A stretch of 64,000 nucleotides of DNA from Podospora pseudoanserina (GCF_035222485.1 NC_085920.1:1426001-1490000), one strand, 5' to 3'. Shown: positions 32,588-45,838, counted from the stretch's first letter. Numbers and translations are program-made. Notes: generated from the sequence alone by a model not told the origin.

Positions 32588-35017
32588 CTAAGCCCTCGAT
32601 CCTTCGCTGCCAGCACCGTTGTTTGACTCTGTCGATGAGCCCACCAGTGTAGGCGCAATACGCCTTCGCTTATTCTGGTTACCCAACGAGTCATCTGTCT
32701 CCGCTTCATTGGTATCCCGCTTGGTGCCTGCCGGCGGTGGGACAAACGAGCTTCGGGGTGTTTCTGGGGGAGTGGTGATGGGAACTCCCGTCACCTTGCC
32801 AGAGTTCACCGCTGTCAGGCTGGGAACCTGACCAGCTATTAGCGGCGGGTTGTTCAACACCCCAGTCTGAGCACCAGACGTCTGAGTAATCACTGAAGAC
32901 GCCGAGTTGGACCTTGCTGGTGACCCCGGCCTTGGGTTGACAAAAGATGCGGCTGGTGGTGGAGATGGGGCTGTAAACGAGCTGGCAGAGTCGCGATGGC
33001 GATGCTGGGAGCCGTTTGGAAAAGGGGAAGGAGGTGCCAGCACCGAAGTGGGGGTTGGTACAGGCGTATTTTGGTTCGAGACAGCAGTGCCTTGGGGCTT
33101 TGGAGGCCCGAGTTCGCCCGTGTACACAGTACCAAGCTCACCCGGCAGGAACGACAATGTAGAGCAGAATCCATCAGAAGACGAGATCAGCAGCGTCAAA
33201 CCATCACTTGACCTGGAAAAAATGTTAGTCTGAAACCATCTTGTTGACGCTTCCGGATGAACTTACCAAGTCAAATCAGTAAATGTGGCGCAATGAAGGT
33301 TGCTCACGATACAGATCGGGGTGTGTTGTTGAGTATCGTACAACAGCACCGAATCCTGGGTAGCCACCGCATATATCATTCGATACGGCAATGCAAAGGC
33401 AGGCTTGGGTCCTGGTGTTTGCACGCCTGTCTCCAAACTCAGCACCCTGGAGTTGGACGTGACTGTTTCAACCAATGACGGCGGCGGAGGCGGTTCCATC
33501 TGTGAGGGTGCTGGGGAAGGTTTCGTAACAGCCTCGGGCAACGGTGGGATGGCATCTTCAGAAGAAGATGTGTCGATAGTAATATGCTTGGTAACAGGAG
33601 GTGACTGCCTCAGCGTATACACGACTGGTGAACATCTGACTGCGACAGATGGCTTTTTGTGCCCTGGTAGATGTGCAATGGGAGGTTTGTTGATGCCTCC
33701 TCTGGTGTAAATGTACACGGTATTTGTCACCTCGAACGTGGGTTTCTGGCCCTCAACTTGGTGCTGGGTCTGATATTGCCCAGCAGGGGTGAGAAGAAGA
33801 CTTCCGTCGGGAGTAAAAGTAAGTCGCCTGAAGAAGGAAGTCAGAGTCTCGTTTGCGTAGAGACTCGCGTTCTTCATTCCTAAGCTTGCGCCATGCATGT
33901 GCGGCTTTGGTGAAGCCTCTATCGGCATCACTGCCGGCAACGGCATCGACGGCGCTGGTGAGACCGAGCGTCTCGAAGAGAACGATGACCTCCGGCTGTG
34001 ACTAACAACACTTGGGGGGTTCATCGGGAGAGCCATTGAGGTGGGGGTCCCTGGAGCGGATGGAACAGGAGAGCCAATCGCCACTCCTGGCACATTGTCA
34101 AGAACCGACCGATACCCCAATTCAGGAGGGGCGGGACTGTGGGAAGAGATCCGCCGCGCCGGAAGATCAGCTTTGACGTGGCTTGCAATTTTTGATGGCT
34201 CTTTATCGTTGCAGCCTAGAGTATACTGCCCGTCCTTGGTCTTCAGCGAGTAAATATGCACGGCACGATCCGAGGATTGCGTGGCGATATACTCGTTCAA
34301 CGGGTCCCATGCAACACCCTGGACATAGTGACTATGTTCGGCAATTTGTCGAACTAGCGTGCCTAGGAAAACATTAGCAAGGCGTGCACTTGAAAGCTCC
34401 TGAAGCACTACGCACCTGTTGCAGCGTTGTAGATTCGGGCAACGTTATCCATACTTCCGATAATGAAGTAGGATGCATCCGGCGCCCAAGCCAAATCGAA
34501 AATCTCCGTCCCAGAAGACCTGCACATGTGTTTTCTCCGCCAAAACTCTTTGGCTTCGGGGTCCGCCTCCTCCCCAAAGCCAGCGGATCGGGAGTCGGAA
34601 GGGACCCATAGGATCACATTACCGTCGTCACCAGCAGATGCGAGGATGTCGCCTGAAGAACCGAATAGGTTAGCATAGAACAAACAACATCGAACAGAAT
34701 ACTGGAGGAGGGAGATTCCGGCTTACCTTTCGGAGCCCACCGTACCACATTCACGGCTTGTGTATGTGTTGAAAGAGTGGCTAGATATTCCACCTTGCGG
34801 TCTTCGCCATCATCTTCGATCTTCCAGAGCTACCCATGTGCAAAGTCAGCACTTAGACCCTTGAAGAGCAAGCAGGTATGGGATAACCTACTCGGACCTT
34901 GTTGTCTCCAGCACCAGTAGCCAGTCGTCCACCACCATTGGGCTGGAAATGTGCAGAGTATATAGGATATGGGTTGACATCAACATGCCAGTTGATGATG
35001 AGCGGTTGGGCCTTCAT
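32588..35017 (-). CDS. cac2: Chromatin assembly factor 1 subunit B (p60/Cac2)
   Basis: Five exons (35017-34892, 34829-34727, 34652-34416, 34362-33267, 33212-32588) give 728 aa. The N-terminus MKAQPLIINWHVDVNPYPIY opens a WD40 propeller of about seven blades: FQPNGGGRLATGAGDNKVRLW, NVVRWAPKGDILASAGDDG, DLAWAPDASYFIIGSMDN, GVAWDPLNEYIATQSSDR, then RRLTFTPDGSLLLTPAGQ, PYRMIYAVATQDSVLLYD and a final TFTDLTWSSDGLTLL. Long Ser/Pro-rich loops (about 240-330 and 400-450) and a disordered tail (about 560-728) ending in a KRRRIAP basic patch are usual for fungal Cac2. CAF-1 deposits H3-H4 behind the replication fork, with Cac2 as the middle subunit beside the p150 and p48 homologues. Splice phases agree at all four introns (53-74 nt). 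Confidence 0.93.
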
Positions 35018-37713
35018 TTTTGTGGTCGACAGAGCTCTGCAGTTATGCTGTAGCTGGATTGGATGGATGGGCGTTTGCTGCGTCCAATCCGCAGCTGTGA
35101 CTTTCTGCTGGTGTGCACGACTTCTCGGTAGAGCTGGAAAGATGATGGTAGAGGACGGGCGGGAGTGGATCGTGGATCGTGTGGATCGTGGTCTGGGACG
35201 AAGGGAGAGATGAACCAATTCGAAATTTGCAGGAGAGTTGGGAGGGTAATCGTGAGATCGCCGGCTGGTCCAAGATGAATGTTGGTGGATTGGCGGAAGC
35301 GAAGGCACGGTCGGTGTCTGCGGCCGGAAGCTCGTGCGACTCAAGGCGACATGGATTTCTGATGCAGCTTCCAGTCCTGCACATTTGTCACCGACAAGAC
35401 GGCTGCACTTTAGACAAACGCTAGTCAAAGCAGTTCAAACGGCCATTGTTGTGGATAATAAAGCGCAGGCTTGCTTTCCTACTTGTCAATTGGAATTGGA
35501 AAAAAGGGAAATCCGGCCGCCGGCTTACAAGATGTCTGGGAAACAGGAAACACTGCCAACGCCTTGTCTTGAGAGCTGCTGACGCCTTTTCCATAGAAGC
35601 CAAGCACCACGCTTCCACTGAAAGTCGCGTTTTGGCGTCACGGGCTCGCCAATCAAGAGAACGGAGTTACGGGACTGCATTAGCCGCATTGTCCACCATC
35701 GCCAAGCCAATTATTCTAAAGACACCTGGGCGTTGATGAATCAATGATTAGACTATAAGCCTGGCGATTAGATATGGCGGGGTCATGAGCTTTATCTACT
35801 CCGCTTCTGCTGAACCTGAGAAGTGAGATATCCCCAGGAAGCCTTTCAGGGGCTAGTCACTCACTCCATTCAACATGCCGGCTTGTGTCGGTCTTTAGCA
35901 CTTGCTCCCAGTCATAGCGCGGGAAGGCTATGTCTGATCAGGTATTACTTAAAGCCTTCAAGCTCATAATTTCGAGAAGATCAATTCGATGACTCAGTAG
36001 CTTCTTACTCACATGTTATTCCTCGCCGCCCGCTTGCCAGGAAGTCATCCTACTGCGTATACAGCCTCCCCACGAAGGTCAATATACGTGACGAGAAAAT
36101 GGCGGCAATAAGCTTCATGCAAGATATGCGTACAGTTACTGTGCAACACACCATAGATACCTACCAGGACGATGGATGGCGATGTCTTGGTCCGCTCTTC
36201 TGCGCTGCGAATTAAGGCTCATGTACCCGGGGGGCGCGGTGGAGAGGTGATTACGTGCAGGTCCCATTCTTGAGCCGGACCAAGATATGGAAATGCAAAC
36301 TTCAGACTCGGCAGTTGGTGAGTTCCTACTGCTTGGGCCATGAACTGGCGGAGGGAGCATATATCGCGCCATTCTCATTGCTACTGGAAGAGCTGCAGAA
36401 GAACGGGATGAAGTGATGTTGAAAATAAGCAGCTGCCAAGAACAGAAGTCCACCCGTTCAAGCGCCAAGACGGGTGTCACTCATAAGGCGGGGAGGTACA
36501 TCTCGTTAGGCATCTCAACTTCATCAATGAGACACCTGCCTTCAGTTCTCAGTCATCCGCAACAATGATGTAAGATAACAGCTCAAAGACTTGATCAGTC
36601 TTCAGATAGTGTGGCAATCAATCCTAACGTCTGCCTCATGATATATGCTTCGAGTCTGCCTTGAGCAATACACCTACCGCCCTCGCATATTGCGTATCCC
36701 TCGCATTATGAAGATGCAGTTCGATACCACGGTGGACGATCCCTTCTGGGAAATCCCGGTAGACCCTTTTGCTGTAACTTGAAGCTCCACGGTGCGGGTG
36801 CTTGATATTCTCAACGAGTCACACCGCCTCTCAGCAAAATCCACTAAACAAGATCTGATAAGAGTTCTCTACAGGCTGGACAGGAGCTAGATCAGTCGAA
36901 AGAGCATGCAATCACGATTAACCTCCAACTTTTCGCCAGTGTGCTATAGTCGCACGGGAATACGGCAAACTGCAATATTATTCAAATCCCGTCCCCAATG
37001 TGGCTGACCCCGCAGCTCCAGGGCCTTTGAAGGCCCCTGTGGCAGCCCTGTTGTTCTATCGCGGCTGCATACCACCTTCTCAACTCTGCCTAGAAACTTG
37101 CATGCAGGGTGCCGTTCGCGATCCCAGACCCTCACCAACCCCCCAGCATTGGTAAATCGACGATGCATCTGGCTGTATGTATCTTCACCGCATGACTCAA
37201 CAGTTCCGTGCAACCGCACACTCCATAACCCGAGAAGCTTGTGCTAGACGTATCTTGCTACGAATACAACGGAAGGGTGGCATCGACTACCCTACCTTCC
37301 CAATGACTAGAGTTGGAGTGGACGGAAGTTGATGAACACGATAATTTGTAAGTTGGGACTCATCTGATACTGTTGGTCTCACTATCGTTATCCGTATATC
37401 TCAATCGCTCCTGCCCCTGTTCTCAATCGCTCCTTCCCTCCTTCCTGAGGTGCCCTGTTCCCCGTTACGTTGTGTTATCAGTTCTTAATTCCGCTTTTGG
37501 TTCTCCGCCGCCAACTGGGGCTTTGTAAAAATTTCACCAACACTCTCCTCCTCCAACAACTGCGGTAAGATTGTGGTGGAACGCGGAATCCACTCCATCA
37601 ACTACGAACCATAAACAAACACCCAGGACGGACGTCTTACAAGTACCTCTTGATTATCGATTTGGCTACAATATCTTCAACTCACTGGTTGGCGACCAGC
37701 ACTGCAGTCTACT
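35018..37713. other. 2.7-kb gene-free region between cac2 and the ABCC transporter
   Basis: Both flanking genes point outward, so this holds two promoters. Left part (35018-35430): leader of cac2. I found no domain-bearing frame in the middle; the longest minus-strand frames (36136-36480, 36944-37219) have no family look. The region 37400-37660 is CT-rich, as before other starts here. There are no tandem repeats, terminal repeats or strong C-to-T decay signatures by eye. It is the second largest interval in the window without an intact gene. Confidence 0.5.
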
Positions 37714-40700
37714 ATGGGATCTGGCGATTCTATGCTAGTCACGGTTGCTACGAGCCTCGCATTCATCGGTCTATGTTCTCTCCCAGCCGTTTCTAGCGTT
37801 CTGCTGCGGTCACGCAGACAAGATGGGGACCGGGACACGTACGAGGACGCCGATGGCAAGGCGACATCCGAGTCTGTGAAGGCTTTCTCAACAAAGTTGT
37901 CAAAGACATGCATCTTGATCTTCGCGAATTCGGGATTTGCGATTTCACTTGCGACTGCTCTGTTGTTCACACACTCCAGTGGGATCCAGCTTCAGCAATG
38001 GCTGAACACAGTATCGTGGGTGAGTTATGGCGTGAAAAGGCCATAGAGCTGGTGTCTCAGTTCGGTAGTGTTAACGATACATGGCAGGGTGCGTTACTGT
38101 TCCAGTCGGTTGCTATCACTTGGAGCAGAAGCTCCGTGCAAGCCTACGATCTTGGAATCTACAGTTTTCTGTCCTCTCTCACCTTAGCTGGCGCCCTGAT
38201 CATTCAGGGCACCAAGTCAGCCGAGTCTCTTCTCCAGGACAATAGAACCCTTTTCGCCCTTTGCGTAGTCGAGCTTGGTCTGGCTATATGCCTCTCGGTG
38301 GCCAGCGTCTCACTCCCGAGGAGACCGGACGTACTTTATGAGGGAGAACCAGTTGACCGGTTGTACAGTACCACAGCATTGGGCCGCTACACTTTCTCAT
38401 GGCCGACAGCTCTTCTCACTCTCGCCTCGACTCAGAAGAACCTTGATATGACTGATCTCCCACGTCCCGATCATTACACCCGTGCCGCCTCTATATCCGA
38501 AGCATGGAAGAAACAGAACTCCAGCCGCCCGCTCTGGCTATCGATGCTCCTGGCTCACAAAACAGTCATCGCCGTTCAGTGGTTTCTTGCCCTTTGTACG
38601 TCGGTCCTGAATTTTGCGCCACAATGGGTCATCCTTCAGCTTCTTCGAACGCTAGAGGATCGACAGCCCGGTACTAGCAGTGGAATGGATGCCTGGGCTT
38701 GGGTGTTCTGGCTCGGAATCTCTATTGTCGTTGGGTCGTGGCTTGAATCATGGCTCTTCTGGATGTCCTTTGCAAACCTGGCAATCCCCGTTCGTGCTCA
38801 ACTCGGCGCTCTTGTTTTTGAAAAGTCCGTCCGCAAGAAAGACATCAAAGGAGTTTCTAAGTCGAAGGAAACGCCAACTGAGCCTGCGGAAGGGACCGAA
38901 CCAGACGATACCAAGCCGACCAAGCTTGATGATGCGGATGAGCTTAAGCAGGGCAAGCAGAGCACTGTAAATCTGATTGGAGTTGATGCCAGGAGAGTTG
39001 GTGACTTTGCTGCCTTTCAGTACATGTTCCCAGGCAGCCTGTTCAAGCTTGTCGTATCAATCAGCTTCCTCATCAGTCTTCTGGGCTGGAGGGCGCTTTT
39101 CGCAGGTTTATCAGCAATGCTTGCCATCATGCCTGTCAATATCTATTTCAGCAAGAGGTATGCGGCCGCTCAGGACAGGCTGATGAAGACCAGAGACAAG
39201 AAAATGGAGGTGGTCACCGAGGCGCTCCAAGGAATCCGCCAAATCAAGTTCTCGGCCCTCGAACCTGACTGGGAGAACAAGATTGGAGCTGTACGAGAGC
39301 GAGAGCTTAGTGCCGTTTGGGACGTCTTTGTGACAGACACAATGTTGTTGGCATGCTGGATTACCAGCCCGATTCTTTTATCTGCTATTTCACTGGCAGT
39401 CTATGCTTACATCAACGGTTCGCTCACTCCGTCGGTTGCTTTTGTGAGTCTCGGTGTCTTCAAGGCCCTCGAGGTCACTTTATCCGTCATCCCAGAACTC
39501 ACCACCGACCTTTTGGACTCATGGGTCTCGATCAAGCGTCTGGAAGAATATCTCAATTCTGCAGAGGTCTCTAAGATTTCCAAAGACGGCGAGGAAGTGA
39601 AGTTCGACAGGGCCTCTATCGCCTGGCCAGCAGATGACAGGACAGAGGAGGATGACCGGTTTGTTCTTCGCGATATCAGTGTCAATTTTCCGAGAGGAGA
39701 GCTCTCTGTCATATCCGGAAAAACTGGCACGGGAAAAAGCTTGATGCTGGCGGCAATCTTGGGCGAGGTGGATGTCTTGGGCGGTACTCTCTATGTTCCA
39801 CGAGCTCCTCCACTGGCAGTACGTCACGATAACAAGGCCAACAAGAGCAACTGGATCATTCCTGAGGCCATAGCCTACGTCGCCCAGATACCTTGGATCG
39901 AGAATGCCAGCATCAAGGACAACATTCTTTTCGGGTTGCCGTTCGATGAGGACCGCTACAAGAAGACGGTAGAGGTATGTGCTCTCAAGAAGGATCTCGA
40001 AATGCTTTCGGACGGCGAAAACACCGAAATCGGAGCCAACGGTATCAATCTCAGCGGTGGTCAGAAGTGGCGCATTACGCTCGCTCGCGCCATCTACTCC
40101 CGTGCTGGTATCCTCGTTCTGGACGACATCTTCAGTGCAGTTGACGCACACGTCGGCCGACACATCTTTGAAAAGTGTCTCAACGGGGAGCTCGCAACCG
40201 GTCGTACACGAATTCTGGTTACGCATCACGTTGCCCTATGCGAGCCGAAGACAAAGTATCTGGTAGAGCTCGGAGATGGCGGAGTGTTGAATGCCGGTTT
40301 AGTATCAGAGCTCAGGCAGGGCGGTACGCTGCAAAGGATTAAGACTCACGAGCAGAGCTCCGAAGAGATTGAGGCCGACGAATCTGTGACAGCTGTCAAT
40401 TCTGACGGGTCAACAGATGACCATGGCAACGAGGATGAAGGAAATACGTTGCAGAAGGTCATGTCCAAAAAGTCAGCCCGAAAGTTCGTCGAGGAAGAGA
40501 GTCGTGAGAAAGGAGCTGTCAAGACACGGGTTTACTCGGCTTACCTCAACGCCAGTGGCGGATGGATATATTGGACCGTTGCGGCTCTCGTCTTCTCGCT
40601 CACGCAGGGCTTTACCATCGGTAGGCAACAATGCTCGCAGCTCCATACAAGACACTAACAAGGCTATAGGGCAATCGTGGTGGCTCAAGATCTGGACCAG

Positions 40701-42560
40701 CATCTACGAAGAGAAAAACAGCGGCGCGCAGCATATTGCGAACAACTCGCTCGGGCACAGTTTCTTCTACGCCGAAGGCGTACGTCAAACATCACTGCAC
40801 GCAGCTTCAGGACCCTCAATATCGGGACGTTTCGAGAAAGATCTGAAGTTCTACCTGGGAATCTACGTGGGTATTGCTATCCTTGGTTGCATCATTAGCA
40901 CGGCAAAGTTCTTCTACATCTTTCTGGGCTCCCTCAGAGCCAGCCGCAAGCTCTTCTCCGAGATGAACTTTACGATTCTCCGAACCCCCATCCGATGGCT
41001 CGACACCGTCCCTGTTGGTCGTATCTTGAACCGTTATACCAACGATTTCAGTGTTATTGACTCTCAGCTGGCAAACTCGTTTAGCTTCGGGTTCAACTCT
41101 GTGTTGAGTCTTTTCACCGTTATCCTTGCAGGCCTAGTGGTTTCTCCGTATATCATGATTCTTGCACTTGTGCTGCTCCTCATTTGCTTGCGCATCGCCA
41201 TCACTTATATGGATGCGGCAAGACCGGTCAAGCGACTGGAGAGCAACACAAAGTCTCCGGTTTTCGAGCAGTTCGGCTCTTCACTCACCGGTGTTACCAC
41301 CATCCGTGGTTTCGACAAGGCGGAGGTGTACATTGAGCGCATGTACAAGAAGATTGACGACTATTCGACAGCCACCTGGCATCTCTGGCTTTTCAACCGG
41401 TGGATGGGCTTGCGCATGGCTCTCGTGGGCTCTGTCTTCTCGTCTTTTGTAGCGAGCTTGATCCTGCTTACTCCGGGGATTGACGCAGCTCTGGCTGGGT
41501 TTGCGCTTGCATTTGCGCTCGACTTTTCCAGCGCGATTATATGGACTATTCGTCTGTACTCCAACATTGAGCTCAATATGAACGCCGCTGAGCGAATTGT
41601 CGAGGTAAGTCTTTGGTATTGCTTGGTTCAAGAGACGAGCTAACACCGAGGATGCAGTACACCGAATTGCCCACAGAGTCTCTTGATGGGATTAGCCCGC
41701 CTGCCGCTTGGCCCACTGGGGGCCGCATTGAGGTTGACAACTTGGTGGTTGGCTACGTTGCTGATATGCCGCCCGTTCTCAAAGGGCTCAGTTTCAGCAT
41801 CAACAGTAACGAAAGAGTTGGCGTCGTCGGCCGCACCGGTGCTGGAAAGTCATCTCTGACCCTGGCTCTGTTCCGTTTCTTGGAGGCTCGGTCTGGCGCT
41901 ATCCATATTGATGGCATTGACATTTCGAAGATCAAGCTACACGACCTGCGATCTCGCCTCGCCATTATTCCTCAGGATCCCGTTCTCTTTTCCGGAACCA
42001 TACGTAGCAACCTGGACCCCTTTGACCACCACACTGATGCCGAACTCCGCGACTGTCTTGAACGAGTCCACCTCATCACCGACTCTGAAAACTCGTCGGG
42101 AAGCGCCACCCCTATGCCTGGCTCCTCGGAAGCGACGGAGACCCCAAAGAACACCAATGTTTTCAAGAACCTAGACTCGCCTGTCTCAGAAGGGGGGCTG
42201 AATCTGTCTCAAGGTCAGCGCCAGCTACTGTGCTTGGCTCGCGCTATTGTGAGCCGGCCGCGTATCATGGTTCTCGACGAGGCCACCTCTGCAGTTGACA
42301 TGCATACGGACGGGTTGATTCAGAGAAGCATTCGTGAAGAGTTCACTGATGCTACTTTACTTGTCATTGCTCACAGGTTGAGTACCATTGCGGATTTTGA
42401 CCGGGTTTTGGTGCTCAGCGATGGCTGTGTTGCTGAATATGGGAGCCCCAAGGAGCTTTGGGAGAAGGGCGAGGGGGGTATCTTTAGAGGCATGTGTGAG
42501 GAGAGCGGTGAGAAGGAGAAGTTGAAGGCGGTGATATTTGGAGAGGGGCAGTCAAGATGA
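37714..42560 (+). CDS. ABCC (MRP-type) full-length ABC transporter
   Basis: Exons 37714-38019, 38088-40620, 40670-41604 and 41658-42560 give 1558 aa. An N-terminal membrane domain (about 1-190) precedes two ABC-membrane/nucleotide-binding pairs, the MRP layout. NBD1: Walker [10 protein letters not shown] at about 646, signature [15 protein letters not shown] at about 757, Walker [17 protein letters not shown] with Asp in place of the catalytic Glu. NBD2: Walker [11 protein letters not shown] at about 1316, signature [15 protein letters not shown] at about 1441, Walker [13 protein letters not shown]. This NBD asymmetry is normal for ABCC pumps. The acidic linker [20 protein letters not shown] joins the halves. 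Typical roles are export of glutathione or other organic-anion conjugates, or secondary metabolites, from plasma or vacuolar membrane; the substrate is unknown. No biosynthetic cluster adjoins it. All three introns (49-68 nt) fit phase. Confidence 0.93.
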
Positions 42561-42892
42561 TAAAATAGGAGGTAGGTGTTCCGGATGTGTATTATTTCTG
42601 TTTCTCTAATTTTCTTTGCTGGGTTATAGACGTTAAAAGGGCAGATGGGGAAATAAAATGGCATCTGTGAGTTTTTTCTTCATGATGGCGAAGTTTATAT
42701 GGTGTTGCTTGATGTTCAGTGCCCTCCTGTGAAGCCGCAACGTACCCAACAGATCTGGTACTGTGAACCATTTAGCGTCAAACTGACTCGACAGTACAAG
42801 AACCACTCCCGCCTTGGAAGTTTGAACTGATATAAGGCCAAAAGCCAAAATCTTACTCTGATTACCACCTTATCCCAGTACACTTACGCTGC
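42561..42892. other. Convergent 3' regions, ABCC / methyltransferase
   Basis: 332 bp of AT-richer sequence between convergent genes. Nothing else was seen. Confidence 0.5.
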
Positions 42893-43936
42893 CTACAATC
42901 TCCTAGCAACGACCCTCAACCGAACATAATTCACCACGTACTCCACATCCCCCCTTTCGCGCGCTGGTTCCCTTCTACAAACAATTTCCAACAACCTGAA
43001 CACCTCCCTCACCGCTTCCTCCCTTTCTTTCTCGTCCCTGATCAACCCAAACAACTTGCCCCCAATCAACCTAACCCACCCCTCCAGGCCGCCCCTTCCA
43101 TCAATCTTGGTAGGCCTCCACTCCATCTCACTCCTTTCGACCTCAAACCCCCCGACCTTGACCTCCATCATGTCCCTGACCCACTCCTCATCAGGAAAAA
43201 ACCACGGCTCCCTAATATTCTCGGGCGCTTGTTTCAGCGTCCTAGCAACCACCCCCACCATCGCGGCCCTCGCCTCAGCGATATTCCCCATCCCGCCCAT
43301 CTCAAAGACAAACTTGCCCCCCTTCTTGAGAACGTACCGGGCCCCCTCAAAGAACTTTCTGCCCCTGTTCGACACCGGGCCGTCGTCATCCAGAGAAGAA
43401 CCACTGCTGCTGCCGAGCATCCAGTGGATGGCCGCAGAGGAAAAGACTTTGCTGAAGTGTTCTGGTTGGTGGGCCATGGCTGAGTGTTTGAGGAGGTCGG
43501 AGGTGTTTGCTACTGTTTCCCCCCCAAGTTAGAATTCAGCAATCACTTCTAGAGAGGGAAAAGTCGGTAAGTGAGTATACCAATAAAAAGACACTTCCTC
43601 TCCAACCCAACCTCCTTCCTCCTCACATTCTCCCTCGCGGCCCGGATCATGCTCGGTGATCGGTCTAATCCCAGAAGTTTGCCCCCTCCTTGGGTTAGGA
43701 CACGGCCGATTTCAATGTCTAGGATTCCATCTGGTTGTACGCGTGTTGCGTTAGCTAATAACCCCCATCCATCAACGCAAAACAGAAGCATGCAAAAATG
43801 TACCACCGCATCCCAAATCCAAAACCTTGTCATCCGCTTTTACGTCAAGCCACTCCAACACTTTTGTCGCGAGCTTGGGGACGAAGCCGAGACTCTTTTG
43901 GTATTCGTCTGCTTTCCATTCTCTGATGGAAGTCAT
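42893..43936 (-). CDS. Class I SAM-dependent methyltransferase
   Basis: Exons 43936-43804, 43730-43581 and 43512-42893 give 300 aa. Motif I is completed by splicing: KVLDLGCGDGILDIEIG at about 37-53, followed by GGKLLGLDRSPSMIRAAREN (motif II/post-I Asp) and, further on, FSKVFSSAAIHWML and VLKKGGKFVFEMGG (motif III/post-III). This matches the ubiquinone-methyltransferase-like/trans-aconitate-methyltransferase type of small soluble enzymes. The acceptor is unknown. The C-terminal helical region (LIRDEKEREEAVREVF) is charged. ATG at 43936 gives MTSIREWKADEYQKSLGFVP, typical for the group. The promoter side holds AAC and GAC microsatellites. Third positions move from C to G near 43370. Confidence 0.87.
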
Positions 43937-44492
43937 GGTTGCGGGTGACGGGGTGGTCGAGATATGATAAGTTGATATATACACCTCTCTCCCCAACAGC
44001 AACAACAACAACAACAACAACAACAACGACAGATGACGACGACGACGACGAACGTCAAAGCGAAAGAAAGACGGGGGGGTAAAATGTCTGGTCCTGACTC
44101 TTGTTCTGGTTGTGACTTTAATGGAACCCATGGATAGAAAACCGGACCAGATAAACCTAAAATAATGTGTCACAAAACACCCCTCCCTCTAACTCGGCCG
44201 ATGTCGGCACAGCCTGATGGTACCAGCCTTTGATCTTGCTGAGAGGAATAGGGGTAGTTGCTTAAATACGTCAAGTCTCTTGTAAACAACTTGGGAACCT
44301 CTACTCCGAAAAAGAGGATAATGTTACCAACCAAGTATTCCTGCTGACCCTGTCACCTGGTCGTCAAGAGTAGCCAACACTCAGATCATACACAATAAAT
44401 CTGGGGTATATCCTGACAGACCGCCAAAAACAGTGGTATCTCCATTCAAAAAAGGCTGCCGCTAAAAATGACGTCTAACCTCTATATAACTT
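43937..44492. other. Intergenic, methyltransferase promoter / TrxR 3' end
   Basis: 556 bp. It holds the trinucleotide repeats annotated separately; otherwise no coding signal. Confidence 0.5.
44001..44049 (+). repeat. (AAC)9 and (GAC)5 microsatellites
   Basis: Nine AAC units at 44001-44027 and five GAC units at 44035-44049, 65-110 bp upstream of the methyltransferase start (minus strand). They are probably in its 5' UTR or promoter. Confidence 0.9.
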
Positions 44493-45682
44493 CTATAGGT
44501 TCCCCTCCTTCCCGGCCTTGTGCTCAGCTGTCGTGTCCTCCATCTCGGACAGGAACTTTTCAGCATCGAGAGCAGCCATGCAACCAGTTCCTGTAAAATT
44601 ATCATCAGTCAGCAAAACTTGTTTCCTGGTCAAAACAAAAGGGGGACAACAACATACCTGCACTGGTAATGGCCTGCCTGTACCTCTTATCCTGCACATC
44701 ACCAGCAGCAAACACGCCCTCAACACTGGTCAGCGTAGTGCCAGGCTTGGTGATGACATAACCCTCCTCATCAGTCTCCAGCTGACCCTTGACAATCTTG
44801 GTGGCAGGATCGTGACCAATGGCATAAAAAAGCCCATTCGCCTCCAGCGTCTCCTCATTCCCAGAAACAACATCCTTGACCACCAGCTGGCTCATCAGCC
44901 CCTTGTCATCCCCCTTAACCTCCACACCCACAGTATTAAACTTGACCGTAACCTTGGGATGCCCCAGCAACCTCTTCGCCATGATCGTGCTAGCCCTCAA
45001 CTTGTCCTTCCTCACCAGCACAGTAACATGGCTAGCATACTTGGTCAAGAACATCGCCTCCTCCGCCGCAGAGTCACCACCCCCGATGACAACCAAGTGC
45101 TTGTTTCTAAAGATAGGCACCGCCCCGTCGCACACGGCGCAGGCCGAGATCCCGTTCTGCCAGTACTTGTCCTCCCCCGGCAGCCCAAGCCTGCGGGCCG
45201 AGGCCCCCGTGGCGAGGATGATGGCGTCGGCCGTGTGGATCTCGTCCGGGGACCACTCGGTGGCGTACTTGAACGGCCTCGACGAGAGGTCCAGCTTGTC
45301 GACCGTCTCGCTGACGATGACGGTGCCGAAGCGCTCCGACTGCTCGCGCATCCGGTCCATGAGCTCGCCACCCATGATGCCCTTGGGGAAGCCGGGGAAG
45401 TTTTCGATTTCGGTCGTCGTGGTGAGCTGCCCGCCGGCGGCGACGCCGTTGGCCATGAAGCCTTCGTATAGGACGGCTGTTTTTACATGGTGTTGTTAGA
45501 TTAGGTTCTTTTCGTATGAGGTTGACAAACTGTGGAGGGGTAATAAACTAAAAAAAAAAAATAATAAAAATAAAAAAAAATAAAAAAAAACACTACGCAC
45601 GCTTCAACTCGGCGCGGGCAAGGTAAACGGCCGCGGTGTGGGCGGCCGGCCCGGAGCCGATGATGACTACTTTGCTGTGCAT
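44493..45682 (-). CDS. cys-9: Thioredoxin reductase (low-Mr fungal type)
   Basis: Exons 45682-45601, 45476-44658 and 44590-44493 give 332 aa. FAD site [20 protein letters not shown] at the N-terminus; redox pair C140/C143 in [16 protein letters not shown] site [18 protein letters not shown]; and [19 protein letters not shown] near the C-terminus. These define the bacterial/fungal 35-kDa enzyme that reduces thioredoxin with NADPH. It is the orthologue of Neurospora cys-9 and yeast Trr1. The first AUG is MHSKVV, the usual cytosolic start. The same frame stays open for about 60 codons upstream and looks like a mitochondrial presequence (see separate entry). Intron 1 (45600-45477) is AT-rich and 124 nt. 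Codons shift from C- to G-ending near 45200. Confidence 0.95.
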
Positions 45683-45838
45683 GTTCCTCCGCTGTTGCTG
45701 CTTGCCTATCGTCTGTTGGAGTTCGGATTGGTACAGGGTGGTCCGCGTCTTGGTAAACACGCCCGTTGTTACAGCTGCTACTGACAGGCCGGCACCAGAG
45801 CGGAGGAGGATGCGTCTAGAGAAGGATGAGGAAAACAG
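45683..45838 (-). other. In-frame N-terminal extension upstream of TrxR AUG, mitochondrial-presequence-like
   Basis: Reading upstream of the AUG at 45682 in the same frame, there is no stop until 45863-45865. From a CTG at 45838-45836 (A at -3) 52 codons read L-FSSSFSRRILLRSGAGL, SVAAVTTGVFTKTRTTL and YQSELQQTIGKQQQRRN. The first 38 residues lack acidic residues and are rich in Ser, Arg and Ala, as in matrix-targeting signals. There is no AUG in the extension, nor in about 130 nt before it. A non-AUG start making a mitochondrial isoform is inferred. Confidence 0.5.

Noticed and set aside
36970-36995. TTCAAATCC resembling a tRNA B box
   Set aside because: No matching A box, acceptor stem or cloverleaf could be found around it.
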